The translations under genes were made by a program, and so were the position numbers. The notes beneath the pieces were generated by a model. The model was not told the DNA's origin. It ran no database searches and worked only from the letters and a program-made list of their open reading frames with translations. Positions 16,254-24,960 of a stretch of 45,187 nt of DNA are shown one piece after another (positions within the stretch are counted from its first letter, which is position 1; every line of letters begins with the position of its first letter). Source of the DNA: Candidatus Dormiibacterota bacterium (GTDB taxonomy: Bacteria > Chloroflexota > Dormibacteria > Dormibacterales > Dormibacteraceae); NCBI GenBank assembly GCA_955652675.1, contig CATPBP010000160.1, positions 1 through 45,187 on the forward strand. Direction: 5' to 3'.

Positions 16254-16709
16254 TCAGCCAAGGAACTGTTCCGAGGCGAGTCGACGAAATCGACGCCCCG
16301 AGGTCGCACTTGGCTTGATGGCCAATCGGTGGACCTTGGTCCCCGGCGCCACAGGAGTGACCTTCGCGCCGCGAGCCGCCCAGGAGAAGTCGTCGCCCGC
16401 ATCGGTCACGTCGTACGCCACGCCGTGCAGGACGACGCTCCAGCCGAGGCCTCTCTCTGAGTCGTACTCGTCTATCTCGAAGACCACCTGCGATTCGGGC
16501 GCGTACGAGAGCTTGGTCCCCGGTGCCGTACGAATGACGACGATGCCCTTTCTGAGGCCGTAGTTGACCGGAAAGATCTCCAGCTGATCTTCGGCCAGGA
16601 ATGCGATCCGACCGAGGTTGGTCCTCGCCAGGAGCTCGAGGCACTCAGCCTCGGGGATCTCATCCAGCTCCGACTCAGGCAACTGAGACTCGGGCCTGCT
16701 TTTCTTCAT
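16254..16709 (-). CDS. Pyridoxamine 5'-phosphate oxidase-like protein (paralogue)
   Basis: A 151-residue split-barrel protein starting at ATG 16709 with GGAGG upstream. It reads CLELLARTNLGRIAFLAEDQ, LEIFPVNYGL, VVIRTAPGTKLSYAPES, VVFEIDEYDSERGLGWSVVLHG and ends RLAIKPSATSGRRFRRL, aligning along its length with the plus-strand paralogue encoded at 15225-15701. It probably binds a flavin or F420. It is the first gene of a two-gene operon with the CBS protein. A possible DevR-type operator lies about 80 bases upstream. Confidence 0.86.
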   Translation of the reverse strand: MKKSRPESQLPESELDEIPEAECLELLARTNLGRIAFLAEDQLEIFPVNYGLRKGIVVIRTAPGTKLSYAPESQVVFEIDEYDSERGLGWSVVLHGVAYDVTDAGDDFSWAARGAKVTPVAPGTKVHRLAIKPSATSGRRFRRLASEQFLG

Positions 16710-16788
16710 GTGACCTCCATCGGTGTTTGATGACCTGAGCCTAGTCCTGTCATCGGCGACCGCTAGAGCCAGAGGACCCGCACCTCTG

Positions 16789-16802
16789 GCGACTTTGGTC
16801 CT
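16789..16802 (-). promoter_or_regulatory. Possible DevR-type box (weak)
   Basis: GCGACTTTGGTCCT matches 11 of 14 positions of the mycobacterial DosR core GGGACTWWAGTCCC and lies about 80 bases before the pyridoxamine-oxidase-like start. A second GTCCTGT occurs at 16744-16750. One match of this quality in 45 kb is expected by chance, so this is only a suggestion supported by the nearby DevS/DevR genes. Confidence 0.2.
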
Positions 16803-17018
16803 GTTTGGATCGGTGACCCGTCGGAGAGAGATCTCGCACAAGCGGGCGGTGGAAAATCGAGGTTCAAGGGCAGTTGTGCTCGAGACCTCCGCTATGAACC
16901 GACAGGCCTGCGAACGCTGGGACCCATGGCCCTGGGCCCGCGAACCTCCGAAGCCTAGGATCGGCTCACCCCACGGCTACAGGACCCTCGAATAACGTTC
17001 TCAAACGGAGGCAATTTC

Positions 17019-18029
17019 ATGTCCATCAAGGTCGGCATCAATGGCTTTGGCCGGATCGGCCGCAACGTTCTACGCGCGGCGCATGAGCTAAACCCTGAAA
17101 TCGAGATCGTGGCGGTCAACGATCTCGGGGAGCCGGGCACGTTTGCGCACCTGCTCAAGCACGACACGACATTCGGCACCTTCAAACCTAGCGTTCAAGC
17201 GGAGGACGGCGAGATCGCCGTCGACGGACGCGGTATCAGGTTCCTCTCCACGCCAAATGCCTCTGAGTTGCCCTGGCGGGACCTCGGCGTCGACATTGTT
17301 GTGGAGTCGACCGGCCACTACACCGATGCAAACAAGGCCCGCGCCCACATCGATGGGGGCGGAGCGAAGAAGGTGATCATCTCGGCTCCGGCGCGAAACC
17401 AGGACGCGACAGTCGTCATGGGGATCAACCAGGACAGTTACGACTCCCGCCGCCATCAGGTCGTCTCGATGGGCAGCTGTACCACGAACTGCCTGGTGCC
17501 GGTTGTCAAGGTGCTGCACGACCACTATGGAATCGAGAAAGGAATGATGACCACGATCCACGCATACACCGCTGATCAGCGCCTGCAGGACCTGCCGCAC
17601 AAGGACCTGAGGCGGGCGCGGGCGGCTGCTGACAACATCATTCCCACCTCGACCGGCGCCAGCCGAGCGGTGGCGGAGGTGCTTCCTGAGCTGGCTGGCA
17701 AATTTGTGGGAATGGCTTTTCGGGTACCGATCCTGAATGTGTCGGTCATCGACCTGACCGTCGACCTGACATCGCCGACCACTGCCGAAGAGATCAACGC
17801 GGCGCTCGAAGAGGCGGCCGGCGGAACCCTCCGGGGCATCCTTTCGGTGACCCGCGAGCCGCTGGTGTCATCCGACTTCATGAGCAGTCCCTATTCCTCG
17901 ATCGTCGACGCCCCGCTGACTCTGATGCTGGGCGATCGGGCCGCGAAGGTCGTCTGCTGGTACGACAACGAGTGGGGCTTCAGCTGCCGAATGGTTGACC
18001 TGATCACCTTCATGGCTCAGTGGATGTAG
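17019..18029 (+). CDS. gap: Glyceraldehyde-3-phosphate dehydrogenase
   Basis: A 336-residue type I GAPDH that oxidises glyceraldehyde-3-phosphate to 1,3-bisphosphoglycerate with NAD. The Rossmann start VGINGFGRIGRNVLRA, VNDL (N34-D35, NAD-preferring), the active site SCTTNC with Cys154, HAYTADQ with the catalytic histidine, and WYDNEWGFSCRMVDL at the end are all intact. GGAGG lies upstream of the ATG. It is not linked to pgk or tpi here, which suggests an accessory copy placed in the stress/fermentation cluster. A short gap separates it from the sensor kinase gene. Confidence 0.96.
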   Translation: MSIKVGINGFGRIGRNVLRAAHELNPEIEIVAVNDLGEPGTFAHLLKHDTTFGTFKPSVQAEDGEIAVDGRGIRFLSTPNASELPWRDLGVDIVVESTGHYTDANKARAHIDGGGAKKVIISAPARNQDATVVMGINQDSYDSRRHQVVSMGSCTTNCLVPVVKVLHDHYGIEKGMMTTIHAYTADQRLQDLPHKDLRRARAAADNIIPTSTGASRAVAEVLPELAGKFVGMAFRVPILNVSVIDLTVDLTSPTTAEEINAALEEAAGGTLRGILSVTREPLVSSDFMSSPYSSIVDAPLTLMLGDRAAKVVCWYDNEWGFSCRMVDLITFMAQWM

Positions 18030-18121
18030 GAGTCAATCACCTGTTTCAGAGATCTATGTGATTTCGTACCGCAATTCCCCCGGACTGGCGATCGCGGCGA
18101 TCCAAGCTTGGGTACCACACC

Positions 18122-19756
18122 GTGCTAGCCTCCATTCGAGGCATGCCGGACGAGGATGCGCGCAAGGATGCGCTGCTGCAGGCTGGGCTCACGCTGGCCG
18201 CGGAGCTGTCCCTGCCCGTGGTTTTGCAGCGCATAGTGGAGTTGGCGGTGAAAGTCACCGACGCGACCTACGGGGCACTCGGCGTCGTCGGGCCGGAGGG
18301 CACCATCACAGAGTTCATCACCACCGGGGTCTCGCCGCGCCAGCGGAAAGCGATCGGCCACATACCGACCGGTCGTGGGATTCTCGGCGTCCTCATCAGG
18401 GACGCGCATCCCCTGCGATTGGCAAGAATCGCCGACGACCCGCGGTCCGTCGGCTTCCCGCCCAACCATCCTCCGATGTCGTCGTTCCTCGGCGCGCCGG
18501 TCCGGGCGCGGGGACAGGTGTTCGGGAATATCTACTTAACGGAGAGGAAGGGCGGCGCCGAGTTCACCGCTGAGGACCAGGCCTACCTCGAGGTTCTCGC
18601 CACCCAGGCGGGAGTTGCAATCGCCAACGCCAGCCTTTACGAGGAGGCCAAGCATCAGCAACGCTCGCTTGACGCGCTCCGCCAGATCACGGTCAGCCTC
18701 CTCGCAGATTCGCCCGGGGACTCGGTGTTGGAGCTTGTCTGCCACGAGGCACGCGAGGTTGCGGATGCAGACGTCGCCGCGATCGTCGCCCCCTCAGGGC
18801 AGGCAGGTGAGCTCGCCATCGTCGCGGCGGACGGCCCCCGCAGTGGTCAGCTGCTCGGCATGCCGGTCCCCGCCCGCGGCACAGTCTTCGGCCGGGTAAT
18901 CCGAGACAATCACCCAGTTTTCGTGGTCGACGCGTCACGTGACGATCGGGCTTACCACCCGATGGCTTCCCTGGGCAAGATAGGACCTGCCCTGTTCGTG
19001 CCACTGAAGTTGCGGGGCAAGGCCTTCGGCACCCTTGCCGTGGCCAAAAAAGTCGGTGGAACGCCCTTCCTCGAAACCACGGTCCAGCTCGTCGATACGT
19101 TCGCTGCCCAGGCCTCTGTGGCGCTCGACTACAGCCGAGCCAGACAGGAGGCGCAGCGCATCGGCCTGATGGACGAGAGAGAACGGATCGCCAAGGAGCT
19201 CCACGACGGCATCATCCAGTCGCTCTTCGCGGTGGGCATGGGACTGCAGGCGACGGCACTTCACGGCGATGAGGAGCAGCGCGAGCGCATCGAGTCCGCG
19301 GTCACGGAGATCGACCGGGTGATTCGTGACTTGCGTAACTACATTTTCGGGCTGCGCCCGGGCATCCTGGCCGACCGTCAGCTGGACCAGGCGCTGCGCT
19401 CGCTGGTGGTGGACTTCGAGGCCAGCTCTGGCGTCCAGGCGGCGGTTGAGATCGATCGCGGCGTTGCGGCGGAACTTGCGTCCAAGTCGACAGAAGTCGT
19501 CCAACTGCTGCGCGAGGCCCTCTCGAACGTCTCACGTCACGCCGAGGCGCGCACCTGCCAGGTTCGCCTTAGCCGCGCCGGCCACCATGCGCTGCTCGCC
19601 GTGACCGACGATGGCCGCGGCTTCGAACCCAAGGGCGTGAGCCGGGGGCAGGGCCTGGACAACATCCTGGGCCGGGCCAAGCGCATGGGAGGGTCGCTGC
19701 GGCTCACCAGCGCTCCGGGTCGCGGCACCAGGTTGCATCTTCGTATACCCATCTGA
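18122..19756 (+). CDS. devS: DevS/DosT-like GAF-GAF sensor histidine kinase
   Basis: A 544-residue soluble kinase. Two GAF domains occupy about 30-175 and 200-340. The first contains SVGFPPNHPPMSSFLG, in which H116 aligns with the haem-ligating H149 of mycobacterial DevS (SxGFPPYHPPM), so it may sense O2, NO or CO through haem. The dimerisation/phosphoacceptor helix has ERERIAKELHDGIIQSLFAVG with H361, and the HATPase has LREALSNVSRHAEA, DDGRGF and GQGLDNILGRA. Its likely partner is the DevR-like regulator encoded convergently 41 bases downstream. Whether haem is really bound cannot be told from sequence. The start is tentative; no strong ribosome-binding site precedes ATG 18122. Confidence 0.9.
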   Translation: MLASIRGMPDEDARKDALLQAGLTLAAELSLPVVLQRIVELAVKVTDATYGALGVVGPEGTITEFITTGVSPRQRKAIGHIPTGRGILGVLIRDAHPLRLARIADDPRSVGFPPNHPPMSSFLGAPVRARGQVFGNIYLTERKGGAEFTAEDQAYLEVLATQAGVAIANASLYEEAKHQQRSLDALRQITVSLLADSPGDSVLELVCHEAREVADADVAAIVAPSGQAGELAIVAADGPRSGQLLGMPVPARGTVFGRVIRDNHPVFVVDASRDDRAYHPMASLGKIGPALFVPLKLRGKAFGTLAVAKKVGGTPFLETTVQLVDTFAAQASVALDYSRARQEAQRIGLMDERERIAKELHDGIIQSLFAVGMGLQATALHGDEEQRERIESAVTEIDRVIRDLRNYIFGLRPGILADRQLDQALRSLVVDFEASSGVQAAVEIDRGVAAELASKSTEVVQLLREALSNVSRHAEARTCQVRLSRAGHHALLAVTDDGRGFEPKGVSRGQGLDNILGRAKRMGGSLRLTSAPGRGTRLHLRIPI

Positions 19757-19797
19757 ACCCTTGGGTCTCCGGGGGGCCCGGCAACCTGGTGCCCTGG

Positions 19798-20457
19798 TCA
19801 GCTGCCAGGCGTGGTGCTGTGGCGAGCCAGGTAAGCGGCGGCCTCAGCTCGCCGCGCCACCTCGAGCTTTGAGAGGATGACTGAGACGTAGTTCTTGATG
19901 GTCTTCTCAGCAAGCTTCAGCTGGCGCCCGATCTCGCGGTTCGTGCGCCCCTCGGCCACCAGGCCGAGGATCCGCTCCTCTTGGGCGCTGAGACGTGCCA
20001 GCTTCTCGTCCTTGAGAAGATGCTTCCCCTTGCGAAGACGGTCTAGAACCGATGCGGTTACCGCGGGATCTAGCAGGCTCTGCCCTTGGCCCACCGAGCG
20101 AATCGCTCGTACCAGCTCCCCGCCCCGGATCTGCTTGAGCACGTAACCCGCCGCGCCCGCCATGATCGAGGCGAAGAGCGCCTCGTCGTCCGCGAACGAT
20201 GTAAGCATCAGGACCTGAGTCTCCGGTCGTTGGGCTCGGATCTCGCGCGTCGCCTCGATTCCGCTCCCATCCGCCAGGCGAACGTCCATGACGATCACAT
20301 CCGGACGAACGCGGGCGGCCTCGCGGACTGCTTCGACGACCGATCCAGCCTCAGCGACTACCGTGAAGTCATCCTGGGCTCGCAGCTGCGCCTTGATCCC
20401 GTCCCTGACCACCTCGTGATCGTCTACCAGCATCACGCGCAGCCGGTCAGCCGCCAT
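19798..20457 (-). CDS. devR: DevR/DosR-like NarL-family response regulator
   Basis: A 219-residue regulator. The receiver domain has VMLVDDHEVVRDG, phospho-acceptor D58 (VIVMDVRLADGSG) and the lysine of GAAGYVLKQI. The C-terminal HTH reads LSAQEERILGLVAEGRTNRE, then AEKTIKNYVSVILSKLEV. The wording VDDHEVVR, EAGSV.EA, DVRL.DG.GIE and EKT.KNYVS..L.KL is that of the mycobacterial DevR group rather than generic NarL regulators. ATG 20457 is preferred because GGGAGA lies about ten bases upstream and the length then equals DevR; the frame extends to 20601. It is convergent with its presumed kinase gene. Confidence 0.9.
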   Translation of the reverse strand: MAADRLRVMLVDDHEVVRDGIKAQLRAQDDFTVVAEAGSVVEAVREAARVRPDVIVMDVRLADGSGIEATREIRAQRPETQVLMLTSFADDEALFASIMAGAAGYVLKQIRGGELVRAIRSVGQGQSLLDPAVTASVLDRLRKGKHLLKDEKLARLSAQEERILGLVAEGRTNREIGRQLKLAEKTIKNYVSVILSKLEVARRAEAAAYLARHSTTPGS

Positions 20458-20590
20458 GGGTCTCATTCTCCCACGGGACCAGAGCGGGGACGGAGGCTCG
20501 CCGGTGGATTCGGGCTTAGCCATCGGACGGTAACGGTCGGGGACCTTCGGCCCTGGCGCGCCCTCGATAGGGTCCACATGCTTGGCATAG

Positions 20591-21136
20591 ATGTTTCTCA
20601 AGAGCTATGTAGAGGTCGCGGTCAGGTTCGAGGCGGTGCAGGCCGTCATGCTTCGTGAACCGCAGACATGGCTCGACGGGCTGGCGGTCACGACCGAGCA
20701 GGAGGGCGAAAGGTTACTGGTCGACGTCGGTCTGGAGGTTGGCGGGCGCCGACTCCGGCGACCGGCGGATCTGGTGCTCGGCCAGCCGCAGGCCACACAA
20801 GTAGTTACCTCGCTGCCGCTCCGGATTCGCGTGCATGGCGACCAGCGTCTCTTCCCGTCCTTCTACGGCAGTTTCGACGCGGCCTGGCTGGGTCCGACGC
20901 GTACTCAACTGGCCCTCAGCCTGCAATACGAACCTCCCCTTGGCATGGTGGGGAGGGCCGTTGACCGCACGTTGCTTCATCGCGTGGCCGAGACGGCGGC
21001 TCGCATTTTCCTGGAGCAGGCAGCACACCGACTCGAAGAGCATGCGGTCAAGGGCGCGGCCGGTGGGGTTAAACAGGCGCCTTCGGGCGAGGGGTCGACC
21101 GGGCCTATGGGCAGCCTCGCGAAGACGCCACACTGA
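20591..21136 (+). CDS. SRPBCC-like protein of unknown function
   Basis: A 181-residue protein. The start FLKSYVEVAVRFEAVQAVML, a central beta-rich part and a C-terminal helix with YEPPLGMVGRAVDRTLLHRVAETAARIFLEQAA look like small SRPBCC (START/polyketide-cyclase-fold) proteins, which bind hydrophobic ligands. The last 25 residues are low-complexity. It starts 133 bases from the DevR gene start, divergently, so the two may share a control region. No clear ribosome-binding site precedes the ATG. The substrate is unknown. Confidence 0.6.
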   Translation: MFLKSYVEVAVRFEAVQAVMLREPQTWLDGLAVTTEQEGERLLVDVGLEVGGRRLRRPADLVLGQPQATQVVTSLPLRIRVHGDQRLFPSFYGSFDAAWLGPTRTQLALSLQYEPPLGMVGRAVDRTLLHRVAETAARIFLEQAAHRLEEHAVKGAAGGVKQAPSGEGSTGPMGSLAKTPH

Positions 21137-21221
21137 TTCGGATGAAACGCCCGAAACGGCGTGTGCGTTGGCGCTTCTCGAAGGAGGCCTGGGGCCGCCG
21201 GCCTCCCCTTGTCGCCGCAAC

Positions 21222-23972
21222 GTGAGCGACCCTGACGACCTGGTGGCCTACCCAGTTCAGCACGACGTCGATGCGGTGCTGCGCGACGGCTCCACCGTCC
21301 ACCTTCGACCAGCGGTGCCCGCCGACCGAGAGGCGCTGGCGCTCTTCCTGAATGGCCTCTCCGAGGGGTCGAAGGTCTTTCGGTTCTTCCACGCCGTCAA
21401 GGAACCAGGGTCCATGGCCGCTCGCTTCCTGGATATGGACTATCGGGAGCGCTACAGCCTGATCGCGCTCCACGGCGAACCTGAAGCCATCGTTGGGCAC
21501 GGCTACTACGCGCTCGGCGAGGGCGGACGTGCCGAGGTGGCGTTCGCCGTGGCCGACGCCCTGCAGGGCCAGGGCCTCGGCACACTGCTGCTCGGCCAGC
21601 TCGCGCAGGCCGCCACGGCGGCCGGCATCGCTGTCTTCGAGGCGGATGTCATGTCTGAGAACCACCGTATGGTGCAGGTGTTCCGCGACAGTGGGTTCGC
21701 CGTCAGAGTTCGGTCCTCACTTGGCGTCCTGAAGGTGGAGTTCTCTACTGAGCTGACTGAGGAGGCGAGAACTCGGTTCGAGCACCGTGAACAGCTGGGC
21801 GCGGTAGCGGCTCTTAAGCGTTTCATGGAGCCTGCCTCGATCGCGGTCATCGGCCCCTCCCGGCGGCGGGGCACCATCGGCGGTGAGCTCTTCCACAACC
21901 TGATGCAGTCGGGCTTTCCCGGTCCGGTGTACCCGGTGAGCCCCCATCCGGTGGTGCAATCCGTGTCTGCCTATCCCGACGTGCGTGACGTGCCAGGGCC
22001 GGTCGAGCTGGCCGTGATCGTTGTTCCCGCGGAAAACGTGTGCGTGGCGGCCCAGGCAAGCGGGGAGAAGGGGGTCGGCGCCCTGGTAGTCATCTCCGCG
22101 GGCTTTGCGGAGGCGGGCGAGGAGGGCCAGGGCCGGCAGGCGGAGCTGCTGGAGATTTGCCGCCGGAGCGGAATGCGGCTGATCGGGCCGAACTGCATGG
22201 GCATCCTGAACACCGATGCCGAACATCGCCTCGACGCTACCTTCGGCCCGGCGTTTCCGCTTGCCGGCCGTGTGGGATTCATGTCGCAGAGCGGCGCGCT
22301 CGGTCTTGCGGTCATCGATCATGCGCGGCGCGTTCAGCTCGGCCTCTCCAGCTTCGTCTCTGTCGGGAACAAGGCCGACATCTCCGGCAACGATCTCCTC
22401 GAATACTGGGAGGCTGATCCGTCGACAGATGTGATCCTGCTCTACCTGGAGTCGTTCGGGAACCCGCGCCGCTTCTCCCGCGTCGCGCGGCGGGTGAGCC
22501 GTTCGAAGCCTGTCCTGGCGGTCAAGAGCGGCCGGACCCCGGCGGGGGCGCGGGCCACTTCGTCGCATACCGGCGCCCTGCTCGCCGCATCGGACGTCAC
22601 CGTGGACGCGCTCTTCGCCCAGTGCGGCGTCATCCGCGCCGACACTCTAGGCGAGCTCTTCGACGTAGCCAGCCTCCTGGCGACTCAGCCGGCCCCGGCG
22701 GGAAGGCGCGTTGGCATCATCACCAACGCCGGCGGCCTCGGCATCATGTGCGCCGACGCCTGCGGCTCTGCAGGCCTGGTGGTGCCTCAGCTGTCCGACG
22801 CCACGCGGCGAGCGCTGGCCGACTTCCTGCCCGCCGCGGCCTCACTCAGCAACCCGGTAGACATGATCGCGAGCGCCGCCCCAGCGGACTACGAGCGGGC
22901 CATGGGAGTGCTGGCGGGGAGCGGTGACATCGATGCGCTGATCGTGATCTTCATCCCTCCACTCAGAGCCGAACCGGCTGCGGTGGTGGCGGCGTTGCGG
23001 CGTGCTGCGCTGCGGCCGGAGCGGCGGCTTCCCGTCCTCGGCGTGCTCGTGGGTGGCGAGGTGGGGGAGGCCGCGGCCAGCGGTGAGGCACCCGTGATCC
23101 CAACCTACGCTTTTCCAGAGAACGCGGCCCGGGCCCTGGCACGGGTCGCCGGCTGGGCCGAATGGCGCCGCCGGCCGGAGGAAGAACCTTGGCGACTGCC
23201 GACCGCCCGGTCGGATGAAGCGCGCGCGATAGTAGCGACGGCGCTGAACGCAGGCGATGGCTGGCTGGCCCCTGAAGCGATGGCAGCGCTGCTCGACTGT
23301 TACGGCGTGCCACTTGCCAAGTGGCGTTTCGTCGCCACGCCGGAGGAAACGGCCTCGGCGGCAGCCGAGCTTGGCGGTCGTGTGGCGCTCAAGGCGGTGG
23401 GGCCGAAGCTCGTCCACAAGAGCGAGCTTGGGGCCGTGCAGCTCTCCCTCTCTCCCCGATCGGTTGAGGCGGCAGCGCGCCGGATGGCTGACCGGCAGGC
23501 TGCTGCGGGCGTGCAGGTCAGCGGCTTCCTGGTGCAGGAGATGGTGCCAGAAGGAGTTGAGATGATAGTCGGTGTGGTCCAGGACCCGGTCTTCGGACCG
23601 GTCATCGCCTGCGGCGCGGGTGGGACGGCGGCGGAGCTGATCAAGGACGTGGCCGTGCGGCTCACTCCGCTGACCGAGACCGAGGCAGGGCGGATGGTGC
23701 GCGGGCTCGCCACGTTTCCCTTGCTCAACGGGTACCGCGGTCGGCCGCGGGTTGACCTGGACGCGCTGGAGGCAATTCTGGTTCGCGTGAGCGGGCTTGC
23801 CGAGGACCTGCCCGAGCTGGTCGAGGTCGACCTCAATCCTGTCATGGTGACTCCCTCCGGGGCTGTCGTTACTGACACCCGGATCAGGGTCGAGCTGCGG
23901 GAGCCGCGGCCCCCCGAGGGTGCTCGGCCCCGGGCCAGCGGCCGGGGTCCAGCCAGGGAATCGTCAAGGTAG
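21222..23972 (+). CDS. GNAT acetyltransferase / ADP-forming acyl-CoA synthetase fusion
   Basis: A 916-residue protein, start taken at GTG 21222 (no clear ribosome-binding site; the frame is open further upstream). A GNAT domain (about 15-180, acetyl-CoA loop GQGLGTLLLGQL) is followed by a CoA-binding domain (about 200-300, RRRGTIGGELFHNL), ligase domains (MSQSGALGLAVIDHA, SVGNKADISGNDLLEYW, SSHTGALLAASD) and an ATP-grasp domain (about 680-890, ALKAVGPKLVHKSELGAVQL). Such proteins are either protein lysine acetyltransferases (Pat) with a dead synthetase or active acetyl-CoA synthetases making ATP from ADP. The histidine in SSHTG, phosphorylated in active enzymes, is kept, so catalysis is plausible. 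It could pair with phosphoketolase. Confidence 0.9.
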   Translation: MSDPDDLVAYPVQHDVDAVLRDGSTVHLRPAVPADREALALFLNGLSEGSKVFRFFHAVKEPGSMAARFLDMDYRERYSLIALHGEPEAIVGHGYYALGEGGRAEVAFAVADALQGQGLGTLLLGQLAQAATAAGIAVFEADVMSENHRMVQVFRDSGFAVRVRSSLGVLKVEFSTELTEEARTRFEHREQLGAVAALKRFMEPASIAVIGPSRRRGTIGGELFHNLMQSGFPGPVYPVSPHPVVQSVSAYPDVRDVPGPVELAVIVVPAENVCVAAQASGEKGVGALVVISAGFAEAGEEGQGRQAELLEICRRSGMRLIGPNCMGILNTDAEHRLDATFGPAFPLAGRVGFMSQSGALGLAVIDHARRVQLGLSSFVSVGNKADISGNDLLEYWEADPSTDVILLYLESFGNPRRFSRVARRVSRSKPVLAVKSGRTPAGARATSSHTGALLAASDVTVDALFAQCGVIRADTLGELFDVASLLATQPAPAGRRVGIITNAGGLGIMCADACGSAGLVVPQLSDATRRALADFLPAAASLSNPVDMIASAAPADYERAMGVLAGSGDIDALIVIFIPPLRAEPAAVVAALRRAALRPERRLPVLGVLVGGEVGEAAASGEAPVIPTYAFPENAARALARVAGWAEWRRRPEEEPWRLPTARSDEARAIVATALNAGDGWLAPEAMAALLDCYGVPLAKWRFVATPEETASAAAELGGRVALKAVGPKLVHKSELGAVQLSLSPRSVEAAARRMADRQAAAGVQVSGFLVQEMVPEGVEMIVGVVQDPVFGPVIACGAGGTAAELIKDVAVRLTPLTETEAGRMVRGLATFPLLNGYRGRPRVDLDALEAILVRVSGLAEDLPELVEVDLNPVMVTPSGAVVTDTRIRVELREPRPPEGARPRASGRGPARESSR

Positions 23973-24179
23973 CGAGGCGCTAGACAGCGCTAAGTCTGAA
24001 CGTCGTTGGTCCGCCGTTGGGTCGCTGGACGCGGCGGCCTTCACTTCGCAAGATCAAAACCAAAGGTCCCGACACGGATGGCCAAAGTCCATCGCGGAGG
24101 GGGCCGTGTGACCGTTAACTCAGCCGTTGTGGTGGGCGATCCTGAACTCAACAAATAAAGCGGAAGGAGGCTCTCCAGA

Positions 24180-24773
24180 ATGAGTAAGGAGATACGTATT
24201 CGGATCATCGCCCTGCAGGCGGTCATGATCCTGGTCTTCGGGTTTTGCGGAGGTGTCCTCTACTGGGGCAATGGATTCGTGAACGGCATGATCCATGACC
24301 AGCTGGTAGCGCAAAAAATCAACTTCCCGGCTCAGGATAGCGCTAGTTTCAAAGCGTTGCCGCCGCAGGACGCGGCCGCCATCCAGCCGTACGCTGGTCA
24401 GCAGCTGACCACGGGCGATCAGGCGAAGGTCTATGCCGAAAACTTCATCGGCGTGCACCTCAAGGCGGTCGCTGGCGGTCAGACCTACTCCCAGGTGAGC
24501 GCAGCGGCGCAAGCCAAGCCGCAGGATCAGAAGCTTGCCGCGCAGGTGCAGACCCTGTTCCGTGGAGAGACGCTCAGAGGCCTGCTACTGAACGCCTGGG
24601 GTTGGTCTCAGGTGGCGCTGTACGCCCTCTACGCCGCGATCGGGTTGACGGTGGCGGCGGCGGCTGTCTTCTTCGCGCTGGTGTTTGAGGTGGTGGCAGC
24701 CATCCGCACCTCCTCGGTGACGGCGGGGGACCGCATGGGCCGAGATATGAAGGTAGCCGGGACTCCTTCCTGA
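24180..24773 (+). CDS. Two-helix membrane protein of unknown function
   Basis: A 197-residue protein with AAGGAGG about ten bases before the ATG. One helix at about 7-30 (IIALQAVMILVFGFCGGVLYWG) is followed by an extracytoplasmic domain of about 100 residues (GNGFVNGMIHDQLVAQKINF, ENFIGVHLKAVAGGQTYSQV) and a second helix at about 145-172. The cytosolic tail ends in RMGRDMKVAGTPS. This layout recurs in actinobacterial hypothetical proteins, but no function is known to me. It is a single gene closed by a clear terminator. The 207-base gap before it shows no recognisable operator. Confidence 0.75.
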   Translation: MSKEIRIRIIALQAVMILVFGFCGGVLYWGNGFVNGMIHDQLVAQKINFPAQDSASFKALPPQDAAAIQPYAGQQLTTGDQAKVYAENFIGVHLKAVAGGQTYSQVSAAAQAKPQDQKLAAQVQTLFRGETLRGLLLNAWGWSQVALYALYAAIGLTVAAAAVFFALVFEVVAAIRTSSVTAGDRMGRDMKVAGTPS

Positions 24774-24789
24774 AAACCCTCCTTTAGCG

Positions 24790-24822
24790 GAGCCGGGGCT
24801 TCGGCCTCGGCTCTTCTTTTTT
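24790..24822 (+). terminator. Rho-independent terminator with UUCG loop
   Basis: GAGCCGGGGC (24790-24799) pairs with GCCTCGGCTC (24804-24813) through a TTCG tetraloop with one G-T pair, and the stem is followed by TTCTTTTTT (24814-24822). It lies 16 bases after the stop of the two-helix membrane protein gene. This is the only fully canonical intrinsic terminator I see in the window. Confidence 0.92.
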
Positions 24823-24960
24823 CATGCGGACAGCAGGAGGCGCGGATCTGGAACGCGAGCGACGGGGGCTCTGACGCCCCGACCAGCCGTGCCGATGCCG
24901 CCGTCTCGCGGTCTCGGCTCTCGGAATGACCCGCGCAAGATTCGCGTTTGAACGAACTCG

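Noticed and set aside
15808-16644. 278-codon reading of the minus-strand CBS gene
   Set aside because: The first half is the out-of-frame shadow of the pyridoxamine-oxidase-like gene; the ribosome-binding site and CBS homology place the start at 16197.
20835-21221. Upstream extension of the GNAT/acyl-CoA synthetase frame
   Set aside because: It overlaps the SRPBCC-like gene in another frame and does not look like protein; the GNAT domain begins just after GTG 21222.
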